This document shows, one piece after another, positions 34,626-46,529 of a stretch of DNA of 64,000 nucleotides. The DNA lies in NCBI GenBank assembly GCA_024220505.1, contig JAKZZE010000017.1, positions 124,001 through 188,000 on the forward strand, written 5' to 3'. Origin of the DNA: Rhizopus arrhizus (taxonomy: Eukaryota > Mucoromycota > Mucoromycetes > Mucorales > Rhizopodaceae). The notes below the pieces were generated by a model. It searched no databases, was not told the DNA's origin, and saw only the letters and a list, made by a program, of their open reading frames with translations. The position numbers and the translations under genes are program-made. Positions within the stretch are counted from its first letter, which is position 1, and the number at the start of each line of letters is the position of its first letter.

Positions 34626-35666
34626 ATGGAACAATCACTACATCTCGCACATGAGAATTTACACCATCAATCTCAACCAGTAGACCCAATTGGATGTAAA
34701 TTTAAAAAAATTATTCCTGTTGACTATCGATACCATCCTGTAGCGCTTGATATGACTGATTTTCAGCAATTACTAAACAACAACCACCGTATTTTGAAGG
34801 ATATTGAGATATTCGTAAACTGCATTATTGAATTCGAAGATTGCTGTGTATTAGTTATAGGTTTTGATTTATTCGCTCATAACCAGAGTCTAACAGATGA
34901 CTGTGCTTACGGGATCAGACTATCCGATATTTCTTCTTTCCCAGCAGCAAAAGTAAAATATAAAGAAAACACAGACAAATCATTTACGGAACTCTCAATA
35001 TTCGTTGGACTGTACGAACTTTTAATCGTAAGCGACTATATACTCCAGAACGATTCAATCAGTCCTTTTCTTGGTAATTCTTTTGGCAAATTCCATTTTG
35101 GAAGTACCATAGCAAAAAATATTCATGTCCTAGAAGCAGACTGACCTATCACGAAAACGGCTAGGTTGTTGAATCAATATTTTAAACGTTGCTCTAACAA
35201 ACCTTGGGGGTATCGGTGCTACAACTCTTTTAGCAAGGGACTTTATCCTATTGTTCCGCTCGATTTATTAAATCATCCTAGTCAAAAACACAGGCACATA
35301 AATATTCATCACTTTGCCTCACACATTCTGGCATTAATTACATCCCTTAATGTAATTAAGGAAGAGAATGTAAAATCTCTTTGGTCTTTAGTCGAACGCC
35401 TGTCCACTTATGAAAAGATGACAAAAAATATCTCTCCGATGCCCATCACTTTCAATCAACTCATGGGCTTAACCAACTATGAAGATGGACCGTATTTCCG
35501 TTTGCTTTTGACCATAGCAGCCAGAATGGAGAAACATGTCTCTTGTTACGCTTTAGGTGTTTACACACTTTCTGAGGCTCTGCAAATTATGAAAAGTGAC
35601 CTCAAAGAAGAAATTAGAAAACAACAGCTACTAATTGTTAATAAAAGAAAAGCTGAGCTCAACTAA
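34626..35666 (+). pseudogene. Unrecognised 346-codon ORF interrupted by one in-frame TGA
   Basis: From the ATG at 34626 (preceded by a T run, as at other genes here) the frame is open to TAA at 35664-35666 except for a single TGA at 35142-35144. The two halves (172 and about 173 codons) share one reading frame. Neither half has a recognised domain. The second half is helical and ends with a charged segment (KKRKAELN-like). It might be part of a lineage-specific gene, split by decay, or the downstream exon of something disrupted by the DIRS fragment immediately upstream. A small intron spanning the TGA is possible, but no good GT-AG pair was seen next to it. Confidence 0.45.
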
Positions 35667-36561
35667 TACTTTAATTTAACTATGCATTTGAAATAAAAAA
35701 TTTTATTGTTATTGAAAAGAGTGTGTGCATGGATTCTGAGTATATCATTTGGACATTGTATTTTACAACACAGAATAATACACAATTACCAAAAAACAGA
35801 TGACAGATTTTTTCACCAGTAAGGTTACTGGTGACCACTCTTTAAGATATTGTATGTAATGTATGAAGGGTCACTATCATATTATCATTCATGAAAGCTG
35901 AGGTTGACATGCTTATAATATAGATGGGGAATCTTGGATTTGATTTTATGAGTGTGGTATTTATGAAAATGATTCAGAAATATAAAAAATAAGACGAGGA
36001 AAATAACGAAAACAAATATGGATCACTACAGTATTTGTATGATCTGAGGAATAATGAATAATCTATTAAAGAAAGGTTTTAAAAAGTAAATGATCGGTAA
36101 GATATTATTATATGTTAAGAAAAATAGTAAATAAGATTAAATAATATAAAGGAAACTACAATGTATTAGTAGTTTTAATGCCGAGCAGCTACATTAAAGT
36201 GTAATTTAATTCGATTTATATTGGAATAATATGGCTAAATATCACAGAGTTCTTAATTACTTAAGAAAGTCTTAAGTAATTAACGACGCAGCAAACATCT
36301 CTAGTATAAAAAGGCGAGTTTATTTGGTTATTATTTTATTCTTCTTTTCGTCTGTTCTATTTTTCTTGTTTATTATATAGCAAATTTCCTGATTTCCCCA
36401 GTTTTTACCTTGTTACTTATCTTTAGTATTTTAGTATATTTTATTATATTCTTTTGTAATATCTATAAGTCAATAAATACTTGGTTTCCTTGTCCCTGTT
36501 TGTTATTGTATATATAACACATAAAGTTAATCTCTGCATCTCACACTAAATCAAGTATAGC
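35667..36561. other. AT-rich intergenic, no gene seen
   Basis: No coding content recognised. It holds the palindrome at 36253-36283 and a TATAAAAAGG box at about 36306 with a T-rich run after it, which may be a promoter or part of a solo LTR-like repeat. Confidence 0.5.
36253..36283. repeat. Perfect inverted repeat, 14-bp arms with 3-bp spacer
   Basis: TTAATTACTTAAGA, spacer AAG, TCTTAAGTAATTAA. The arms are exact reverse complements. It could form a hairpin or cruciform. Function unknown. Confidence 0.9.
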
Positions 36562-37535
36562 TTAAAGTCTATCTTTGTTGATAAACTTTGTATAATGAGC
36601 AGAAGTGATTCCCTTTGGAGGAGACTTCTGCGAGTAGTCAGAAGTAGTAGTGTCGGTCTCTTTCTCGACTGCCGTAACTGCTCTCTTCTTGTCTTTATTG
36701 TCCCTCGCACGTTTCTTTGAATCTTTCGCAGGTGGTGAAGGAGGCTTTCTCAACGCAATATGAATGGCAACTTTTGTAGATATAGCACCGATGATTGTAT
36801 GAGAAGCAGCTCTTGTCTGAGGTAGCTTAATAACTGCACGCTCTGATTTTCTAGACCACGCGTAATTCTTTCCCATATTGATATGAAACCCTGATTCAAT
36901 GAAAACACAGTTTTTCGTGAAGTCAGCATCTGAATTCTTCCATTTCATAAACCACTCGTATCTCTCTTGTAGGTTTTCAGGACTATTGCGTTTCTCAGAC
37001 TCGAAATGTGGTTTTTGACTGACAGATTATAAGTTTCGTTCATATGCTTATGGATGGCTAATTTTGTAAATGAAAAATCCTCAAAGGATTTAGTCAAACT
37101 TTCAATTACATCACAAACAGTAACCTGTGGATCGTCATCAACGAGGTCCAAAACGTGAGCTTTGTGTTCCTCTGTGAAATGGTTTGGGTATCCTGTATTT
37201 CTGGTTGATTTTTTGATTGGCACTTCGCCAGTCTCTTCGTAGCTTCTCCACCATCACTGAGCAATTCGTTCTTCGACACCTAATTCTCTCCCGACCACAG
37301 CGGCATACCTCTGTCCCACAGGTAATTCGATCATACAATCGATGAACGTCGTCCTTTGACAAATGCTATAGTCTGCATTTGTCCTCTTTGAGGCAACTTT
37401 CACTGGCTTTGAAGTAGATGACTTTTTGCTTTCAGTTGGTTGTTTTTTCAATGGCTTATTCTTCATATAAGAAGAATAATTGACCAAAGTTTCAAGAACA
37501 ATATTGGGATCGTCGATAGTTGACATATCTTCCAT
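36562..37535 (-). pseudogene. Broken Tc1/IS630-like transposase
   Basis: Minus-strand blocks in at least three frames. The N-terminus (ATG 37535) has an HTH-like segment (GQRYAAVVGRELGVEERIAQ). A middle block (37223-36945) has the second DNA-binding helix region (FTEEHKAHVLDLVDDDPQ). The catalytic block (36948-36562) has NCVFI-ESGFHINMGKNYAWS, where the family pattern has a catalytic Asp before Glu-Ser; that Asp is missing. The C-terminus is cut before the later acidic residues of the DDE/D triad. At least two frameshifts separate the blocks. The element's left end carries the iterated repeats at 37693-37867. Inactive. Confidence 0.8.
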
Positions 37536-37692
37536 AGGATCATACGTTAATTGACCGTTTTTATTATAAATATTATTTTGTCCATCTTCATAAAAAAGAG
37601 CTCTTCATCTTGTAAGGCTACAATAGATTCTATAAGAAAAAGATAAGCAAAAGCTTCCTCAGAAAAACTAAGAGGTGACATTTTATTCCTAC

Positions 37693-37867
37693 GGCAGCGA
37701 AAACTTATTTCTGATTGGACGACATTTTGTTCCTGTGAGAACAAAATTTAATTCCTGATTGGTCGATATTTTACTTCTAATTAAGCGACATTTTATTTCT
37801 GATTAGGCACCATTTAATTTCTGATTGGCCAACATTTTGTTCGGCCCGGACGACATTATTTATTGGA
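37693..37867. repeat. Degenerate 22-24-bp iterations at the Tc1/IS630-like element end
   Basis: About six imperfect copies of the pattern CGACATTTTATTTCTGATTG, usually ending in TGATTGG or TGATTAGG. Their reverse complement resembles the CCAATCAAAATTAACGTCG units in the arms of the palindromic element at 7027-9698. In such transposons subterminal repeats are usual transposase binding sites (inference). Confidence 0.7.
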
Positions 37868-37930
37868 TCAACTGTATTAAACTTTAAAGTGCGTATGTAA
37901 GTTGTCACATGTGATTTCTGTGTATAATTT

Positions 37931-38670
37931 TTATGCAATATTGTGTTTCCTTTTTAACTGTTGAACTTCTTCTTTTAATTGTGCTAATTCATTTTCTTTG
38001 GCATAAATTCGGCGATGTAGCGTTCCAATGTAATCAATAGCTAAAGAAAAACAGTTACTATACACATATATTCTTTAAGATATTATGCTATACTACGTTA
38101 CATTTATTTAAAACCTCCCATCTACTAGTCTTCAAAGACTTATCTACTGGAAGTGTCTTTTGCAACTCATCAAACAAATCCTTCATTTCTTGTCTTCTTC
38201 TTCGTTCTGCTAATTTATGGCTAGTTCTCAATTCAGGACTTCTTGCATACCGGCCTTTTAGATTTGTATCGTGCTAATTTTACAATAGCGTGAGTATTTT
38301 TTTTAAAATTGTTTTCAAAAGCGTGTGCCATTACCAATGAAGAAGAAGATGATGATATTGAGGAGGTCGATGCTCTTCGTCGCCCATTATTTTCCTCTTC
38401 ATTTAATATAAGTTCTGTGATTCGATGGCCGCTATCTTGGCGAGCCATTAAGGAATTACGGCGAGCAGTATCTTCTGGTAAAAAATAGCATGACGAAGAT
38501 TGATATTGATAGTGTGGTGGCGTGGAAGGTGCAGAAGAAGGTGTATGTATTAAGCCATTATTTAAATATTCTGGTTCAATAACACTGGCAATCGAGTGCC
38601 GTCTTTGTTGATATTGTTCAGAAGGATCAATGACTCTTTTCAACAAAGGATGATGGTCTTTAAATGACAT
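37931..38670 (-). CDS. bHLH-leucine zipper transcription factor
   Basis: Three exons, 38335-38670, 38102-38273 and 37931-38040, give about 205 aa from the ATG at 38670. The N-terminal half is Ser/Pro-rich. Exon 2 begins the bHLH: SPELRTSHKLAERRRRQEMK is the basic region (His, Glu, Arg at DNA-contact positions typical of E-box binders), then LFDELQKTLP, then the loop VDKSLKTSRWEVLNK. Exon 3 gives helix 2 (SIDYIGTLHRRIYAKE) running into a short zipper (ELAQLKEEVQQLKRKH). The frame is open upstream of 38670 to at least 38735, so an additional 5' exon (perhaps with ATG near 38850) is possible; I could not fix its phase. Nuclear regulator; targets unknown. Confidence 0.85.
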
Positions 38671-40808
38671 ATTTGAAAGCTTGGTACGAACATGCTCATC
38701 CTCTGTAGAGTGTGATATTGTCGCAAGCGAGGGTAGTCGCCTAGTGACAAAGTATTCTTTTTAAAGAAATTAATATTTAGCTAAAATATAGTAAATAAAA
38801 TATTACTCTCTACAGCAGTGTTCTCGAGCCTGATCTCCTGTGTTTCTGGATTTTGCATTCCTTGAGATGAGAGTATTATGTAAAGTAAAAGGAAAAGAAA
38901 AAAAAGTGGAGGGGGGAGAAAATAAGGTTCTTTTTTCATTTTTTTAAGTTACACTGTCTTTTTAAAAATAAAATATAAAAAATCGACTTCCAGTACTGCT
39001 TTCGTAATTTCCTTTAATGGAGTTGTTCAAAGAGGAAAGAAAGTTTTTTTTTTTCTTTTTTTGGTTATTGTATAACCTTTTTAATTAATCTCTATATCTT
39101 CCTTTGGCTATATTTTGTAGATCAACACGGACCTTGCACGAAAAGCAGCAAATGGTATAGAAGAGCAGGTAGCTATAAGCTAACGTTAAATAAACTGAGG
39201 TTGAGCCTCTGTAATCGTAATCAGATAGAGTAAAATAAATTAAAATAAGCTCATAAGACTATATAATTAATTTCAATTTTGCATATTCTGTAGAGAATGT
39301 GCGAAGATAAAACTTTAATAAAGTAGAACAATGACATTTTCTTCTATTGTCAGCAATCTAACCTTAATCCAAAAAGGCTGCTTTTTTCTTACATATTTGA
39401 ATGAGGCGGTAAGATAGTATTATTCGAACAAATAAAATTCTCTGGAGTAGTTATACTAATAGCAGATATACCAATCAAACGAATCAGGAACTTTCATAAC
39501 CATTATTGCAGCTACCATCCACTAAAGTACCTGAAAAATATGCGAGCGTTGACCAGGATAAATGTCAATTTACTGTTTTTACAATATATAAATAGGTAAT
39601 TGATGCCTTTCCCATTAGCCTCTTTTTTTTTTTGGGCTTTTCAATCTGGAGTTTTCAACATGAAAAGTAAATTGATGTTATAACGATGTGTTTTGACGCC
39701 TCAGGCTCTTTTATATACCCAGCTCATTTCATTTTGACTTTTATTTAGTATATAATGCTCTTAAGTATTACACTGAAAAGGGAAAATATTTTTATTATGA
39801 CAAGAGTGTTAGTAAACTAGAAACAGTTTTCTATTATGGATTGAATCAAGAATTTCAAAAGATATCGGCTTATACTAAATTTCTTAGCAGTTTTGTCTAG
39901 CTGTATATTTCAAACCTTTTATTTGAGTTTTGTGGCCATAATAAATAACAGTTATTGTAAGAAAAATTTACATTACAACTATATTTTAACGGCTAGCATA
40001 ACCAAAATTTCAATAACTAAATGTATTTACATGTATTAAATGTCTTAGGTCAAATGAATAGTATAAAGCAAGAATGAGACCCTCTCTGTATATATAAATA
40101 TCCAGAAGATACATTCGTTAATAATATGCATGTATACGGTCAAATTATCATGAGTACTAAAACAATTAAACGTACTGTTTACGATTAGCCCCCGTTCCAT
40201 CGTGCTTTTAATCGACATACTCAAAACTATGAGATACCAAAGTCAAGTCAATTTGCATAAAATAACCTGCTTTATTAATTAAAAGCAAGCGTTTAACTTG
40301 ATGTGAAATATAATGTTTATCTTGCAACCTACATGATAAAATTGAGAGCTGGCTATACTAAACATGATATCCATCATGGTGTCATTTTGCACCACTCTTT
40401 CCATAGTTTGTTATTAATGGAACATGAAAACGATCGCATTCATTAGTTTTCTTTTATTTTAAAATTTTTATAGGTTATATTAAAACGCCTTGGTTCTTTT
40501 CAATGGTTATGTAAGCAGGATAACAACAATGCCCCGCCTTTCCTTTGCTAGGTTTATTTTCTTTAAGTTATATATTTGACTGCATTGGATATACTTATTT
40601 AATGCTTATAATCAATGATGATATTTACTGTCAGTCTGTACGGTTAATTATAGTTCATAACAACCCACAGTCATTTCCCTTTTTTTTCATTATTTGTTGT
40701 AGGAATTACGGAATGGTAATGACGTGAATGTAGTTGAGGTAGGCTAAAGGAATTATAAGTAGTAGATGGAAGCATAAATCCCCATATAAGGTAAAACTTA
40801 AACATATT

Positions 40809-40845
<37 letters not shown>

Positions 40846-42680
40846 CAATAAAAAAGCCTTGCTTATGTTCCATAACCTAAAGAGGGCGGTATATTTTCCA
40901 TTGGGCAATGTTAACTGTGTTAATTTTAAATAGTAAATTAGACAAAATAATTCATTTATAGTTTTATATTGGCATTAAACAACTAGATCACTCCTTTTGA
41001 TTTGGTAGCCCGTATAATCTCTTTTATACCGATCAGTTATTTCTCTTCGCGAAGCGCAAAGAATAAAAGCCTAATGTCTTCATCTTAAAGCAGGCTCTCA
41101 ACTACGTTACCATAGCTAAAAGGTAAAATGATAGATATATAGTATTTTGTCAATGACACCTACGATATGATATCAATAATATGTGTAACTTGAAAACTCG
41201 CTTGTCATATCCTATACATTCAATATACAAAGCAATAAAAACAACACCAGCACTGTTATGCGGTAAAAAAAAATACATCAATTGTGCTTACAATGATCTA
41301 AACACCTGAATTATATGCCACATTAAAAATAGAAATGGCTTTGTTAATCACGCTAGGGAGTATTTTCTTAAAATATAAATGCTGAAAGGAAAAATATAAG
41401 CAATTATCACTCCTCGACCCCCTTTATACCATTTCTTACAAGCCAAATGTTGCTTGTTAAATTAAGCAACTGTTTAACTGTAAAAGGAAACATGTATCAT
41501 CTTGCTTATCTTTGTTAACCTTTGCTATTCATCTTTGGCTTTTGGTAATCAATAAATTAAACTTTACATATTATGAAGCTTCTCTTGTAAAAGCTGTAGT
41601 ATAACTAGTGAATTTAGTTGGGCTGGTTATTATTGGTGACTTTTTAATGATTGACATTTTCTCATTAAAATTGTAATTTCCTTTATTAAATACACATTTT
41701 ACGTTCTTAGAACAAGCCCTTTTCAGTGTACTGATATGATCTCCCATTAAGAATAACGAGATAATACTGATTTTTTTTAGTAAGAGGTTCTATAGAGAGA
41801 TTACAATTATTTTAACAAGACTATCAAAATTTTTCATTCTCAATTTTTAAAAAATACATATACGAATAGAAATATAACTGATTCTTTTATAAGTAACATA
41901 GTTAACCATTATACTTTGAATTCAATATATTTCCAATTTTTGCTCGCTTTTTCTTTGGATTGCTTTTTGCTGAAACATTTTTTTTTTTTTTTTCATTTTT
42001 TTTTTCTTTATTTCAATCTTATTTTACTATAACAGTTCTGAATTCTGTTTAGGCCATGTGTAAGTATAAAAGTTCTTAATTAATCCTAATAAAAGGTTTA
42101 AATATATAAATGAATTGCTTTAAAATGATCATCAAATCTTGCAATGTAAGATCAAACAAATGAAAGTAAATAAAGAGATTTTTAAAATATGAAAATTACA
42201 ATGGATATAATTTGGTTTCAAGGATATTGACTAGGATATAGTTGTCAAGCAAATCAAGAATTCTTATAGATGCTTATCTGATTGATTTAAGGTAAAATAA
42301 ATAGGTAAAAAAGTAAACAAGTTCTTCAGACATTGGGTGGTTAAATATTTATGTGTTCCTGAATTCTTTTTTGATCATAATGCTTATAATTGATATACAA
42401 GGAAAAAATACGAACAGCAAGAAGGCTGATAAGCTGTAGATATTAGAATGAACAATAAAGTTTTCCAAGTAAAGGATGAAGTCTCCAAGCAAAAGAAATG
42501 TCGAAATTACAATAATATTTTCAATTCATTCTAAGTTCGCTTATTGCAGGATAGAGATTTGGTGTATACTTGATTTTATAAAAAGTTACATTGTTTACAT
42601 CCTGTTTCTTTTGGTTCACACCGCTCTTAGATGTGTGGCTCCTATTATATTTTATAAATAAAATTAAACTATTGATTTGC
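38671..42680. other. 4 kb AT-rich region without recognisable genes
   Basis: Only short low-content ORFs (for example 40545-40727, 42476-42661). It contains an A run at 40810-40844 and T-rich stretches. Parts may be very old retroelement DNA, but no LTR, RT or transposase motif could be read. Confidence 0.55.
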
Positions 42681-45202
42681 ATAAAGTAGTGACCACTAGA
42701 TCTTATTAAGTAAATCAGACTGGTTTGTATAAAACAAAATATAATAATGTTAAAAACAAGAAAAAATAAAAAGGATGGGCCTTTATATATTATTCAAAAG
42801 TATTGTAATTCCTATAGTTTAGGATAATAATAGAGTTCAAACAAATGGTTTACCTAACATGATTGATTCGGAATATTATTTTCTCACATAGCGTTGCAGT
42901 GAAAATCACCAATGAACTTGAAATTTTTGTAATTATTATTAATTTAATATCATTTTATAACACCATAATCAGGATCCAATATTTGTCTATATTTAAAGCT
43001 AAGTTAATAATGGCAAGCCTTTTCTTCGGTTAAAATTATGGAATATTGTAAAAAATAATAAAATAAAGTAAAAAAGAATAGTAAAATAAGTAACCCTCGG
43101 GTTATAAAATAATCAAACAAAAGAATAAAAAAAGACAAGGAATGATTGCTGAAAAATATTAACACAAAAGAATAATATTCATAAAATAAGAATTTAACGA
43201 AGAAATTGTCCAAAACAAGTAAACTGTTTATACTAAGCTTTTGAGATAAAATAATAGTCTTTTAAAAGTAATAAAATCACAAAATTGTAAGTTTTATGCA
43301 ACGTCATCCTTTGTTTGATATATTAGTTCAAGAAGCGAAGCATACCTCAATAGTTACCTTCTGATCTTTATGTTGTAACAGCTTTCTTTCTTTTTAGCCC
43401 TTGTCTATTTTCAAGGACCTTTTAATAGTTTTCAATTTAAACTTAAAATCAGATATTTTGTTGATAGGAATAACCATCAGATCTTTTCTAAAGTAGTTTC
43501 ATCTTGTAATAAGGATAATGATAGTTTGGCATTGTAAGGTTTGATATTGTAAGATTTGAGTTTATAGGGTTTCTATAATGTTAAATAAGTTTTTTTTAAA
43601 AAAAAATTCTTAAGATCAAAGTTTTGGTTCCAAAAGGAGTAATGGTTCGAATATAAGATCGCTTATAATAAGTGGTCATCAGATCTTGGTAAGTATATCA
43701 AGCTATTTTGAATAAGATAAAATAAAATTAAATTAAAAAGGGACTACAGTGAAGTGTATATACTTTAAAGGATTTCTTGTTCTTGATATGAAAGAAAATA
43801 AGATAAGATGTAATTTACCTCTTTAAAGAATGTATATTTGATAGTAAGAATAAGTTGAGAAGTCTTTTTTTAGATAGTTATTTGGGATTATATGTATATA
43901 TTGAATTTATGATCTTGCTCTGTTTTTGGGTTTTGAATAGTTGTTAGATATAAACTAGTTGTTATAACATATGTGGCAGTCATTATAAAACACAACGTGG
44001 ATATTGGGTACTATAATGACCCCAGATTCTCCATCTTTATCTTTATTGCCACATTGTTAATGTTTGTGTATTATGTAAAGAAAGATAGATAGTTCTTTTA
44101 AGCTTGACTAAAGTGATCAACTTGAGTTAAAGTAAGATGAAAATAAAGAGAAATAAAGATAGATCAAAGAAAAGAATTACTCGAGACGTGTAATTCAAAG
44201 TGTAAAGTAAAATAAAAATTGAACAATAGAAGTTCCTCATTAAGTGAAAGTAAAAGTACAATTATAACCATCTAGACTTTGTTTAAAAAAGTAAGAGACA
44301 TTTATATGCTTGCGATGTTTAAAAATCAATAGAGTAAAGTAAAAAATAACGTTGTAGTTTTCTTGCATTATTTATGGCCATAATAGTTTAGGTAGAGTAA
44401 ATTTAAAATATAAAAGAAGCTGAAATCAAAGATGTATGTTAAAATTTGTAAATTTGGTTTGCTTGTAGTAAGCGATCACTAGATCTTGTATTGTGGAGCA
44501 AACAGTAAAAAGCTGTAAAGAGTTCCTTGATAAGAGAAGATGATAACTTGATAGGATGAAAATAATTTAGCTTCAAAAGCCTCAACTTGTTATATTTGTA
44601 AGGGATCAAAAAGATTTTATATGTAGATCCTTGAAGATGTTCTTTTTATTGGAAATATAGTTTATAAAATAGAAGTAAAACTAAAACTTAAAGGATGAAA
44701 GGGGATATTTATATGATTATTATTTTTTAATGATTTTTGTTTATCTTCAGGGACTGAAGTCCCTTCTCATCAAAAACTATACCAATTACGTTATAAAAAT
44801 AAAAACGTTGTAACTTTCTTGGCTCTTAGTGGGTTAATAGCTTTTAATTGATAAGAATCTTAAGATATAGAAGCTTAATGTAAGTTTGAAGGCGATTTGC
44901 TTTTGTAAGTGACCACCAGATCTTGTTAAGTAGATCAAACCTGTTTGTAATAAGGTAACTTGATGAGGGTTTTAAGAATATTTACAATGAAGATAATTGG
45001 CTTCAAGGGACTTGTCTTGCTTGTGTTTTAAGAGTGTTATACCAAAAGATTCAGGGATAAAGATACTTGATTTATTGGATAAAATATATTTAAGATAAGT
45101 AAAGTTAAGATATGTAAGTCAAGAGAAGTAAGTCAAGATAAGTGAAGTAAAATAAAAAGTAAAAACTTGTCTATTTTATAGACAAAGAAAAATAAAGTTT
45201 CA

Positions 45203-45292
45203 TTTCGATATAAGGTTTGATTTCGATATAAGGTTTGATTTCGATATAAGGTTTGATTTTGATATAAAGTTTGATTTTGAAATAAAGTTCAA
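45203..45292. repeat. 18-bp tandem repeat, five copies
   Basis: The unit TTTCGATATAAGGTTTGA repeats at 45203, 45221, 45239, 45257 and 45275 with increasing divergence in the last two copies. There are no unique spacers, so it is a minisatellite inside the LTR cluster. Confidence 0.85.
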
Positions 45293-46366
45293 AAAGGAAT
45301 AAGGTTCAAAATTAAAAAATCACAAACCGCAGCCATTGCTGGTGTTAATGTTGTAATCTTTGTTACACTGATGTCCCTCCTAGGACTGAGGTCCCTCCTA
45401 CGACTAAGTCCCTCTTAGGACTGAGTCCCTTCTTCCGCAAAAGTTACACCAACTGCGTCACAACACCGTTTTCGTCACAATGTAACTTGTTAGTACTTGG
45501 GATTTGGATTGTGTTAAAGTGTTGTAGATTTGTTTAATTTGAAGTTTGAAGCCTTGAATGACTTGAGTTTGATTAACTTGATTGAACGTTTAACAGTTCT
45601 TTTGATATAGTAATTTGGTTTTAAGTAGTGACCACCAGATCTTTATAGATCAATAAGGTTAGGAGTAAGATTATTTAATAAAAGATAAAAATAAAAGGGA
45701 TCTTTCTTGATTCGTGATAATTCAGGTATCAGATCAGAAAGAATAAGTAAAAATAAAAAGAAAAGAAAAGGTAATTGTGACCCAATAAGAAAAGATTGCT
45801 TTTTAAGCGCAAGAAAATATGATTTATTGAATGTCTGTTATTTTGTTCAAAATATTCATCTTATTTATATAAAAATATGGGGTGTCTTTTGTCTCTTGTC
45901 CTGAACTGTAAATTAAAGTTCATGTTTGTATCGGGGACTAAATCATTGTTCGTGTTGTAAGGTTCGTTATGTTTTCGGGTTTCGATAGGTTCGATATAAG
46001 TTGTTGAGATAAAGTATTAGATCAATTGAGATCCAATAAGGGTAAGTAATTTGAATTATAGGCTTGCTTGTATATAGTGACCACCAGATCTTGTTAAGTG
46101 GATCAAACTTGATCTGTAAAGTAAAATGTAAAGAAATATAATAAAAATATAAAAGGGATACAATGAAGATAATTTACTTCAAGGGAATTCGACTTGTTTG
46201 TTATAAAATAAGAAAAATAGATTTTGTCTTTTAAGAGACTATTTATTCAAAGTAAAAATAGGTTTTTGAATAGAAGTGAATTTAAGTGAACTCAAGTGAA
46301 TTGAAATAAAAGATATAGAGATATTTATATATAAATGAAAGAGAAAAAAGAAAAGGGAATAAGGTT

Positions 46367-46424
46367 GATATTTTTACTTGAGTTAATATTTTTACTTGTG
46401 TCGATATTTTTACTTGAGTCGATG
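46367..46424. repeat. About 19-bp tandem repeat, three copies
   Basis: The unit GATATTTTTACTTGAGTC repeats three times with small changes, just upstream of the Gypsy-1 left LTR. Confidence 0.75.
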
Positions 46425-46529
46425 TTGTGTATTTCAGTTAAATTACTGAAGTAAGTCGATTTCAAAGTCAGTTGTACTGTCCAAAATTTTGTAGATGTCT
46501 TCATCATTCTCGTTACAGTGTTACAACAA

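Larger units (their letters stand above)
42681..46527. repeat. Head-to-tail cluster of decayed LTRs
   Basis: Six copies of a conserved core (AGTGACCACCAGATCTTG and variants) lie at about 42688, 43671, 44470, 44908, 45626 and 46076, all in one orientation; a seventh is inside the Gypsy-1 left LTR (46671). Around each core, longer stretches resemble the Gypsy-1 LTR: TTGCTTGTAGTAAG before it, GATCAAACAGTAAAAAG after it, a TATTTATA box, and GGGACTGA(T/G)GTCCCT blocks near the far end (44755, 45372). LTR-like starts (TGTAACTT) occur at about 44809 and 45481. The cluster therefore appears to consist of several degenerate solo LTRs joined end to end. Confidence 0.75.

Noticed and set aside
33968..35144. 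UGA read as tryptophan (alternative genetic code)
   Set aside because: In-frame TGAs occur in the DIRS fragment, the 34626 ORF and Gypsy-2, but the DnaJ gene and the gene at 30185 end normally with TGA, and no conserved gene needs TGA as sense.
45203..45292. Regular short repeats resembling a CRISPR array
   Set aside because: Direct 18-bp tandem units without unique spacers, in a eukaryotic LTR region. It is a minisatellite.
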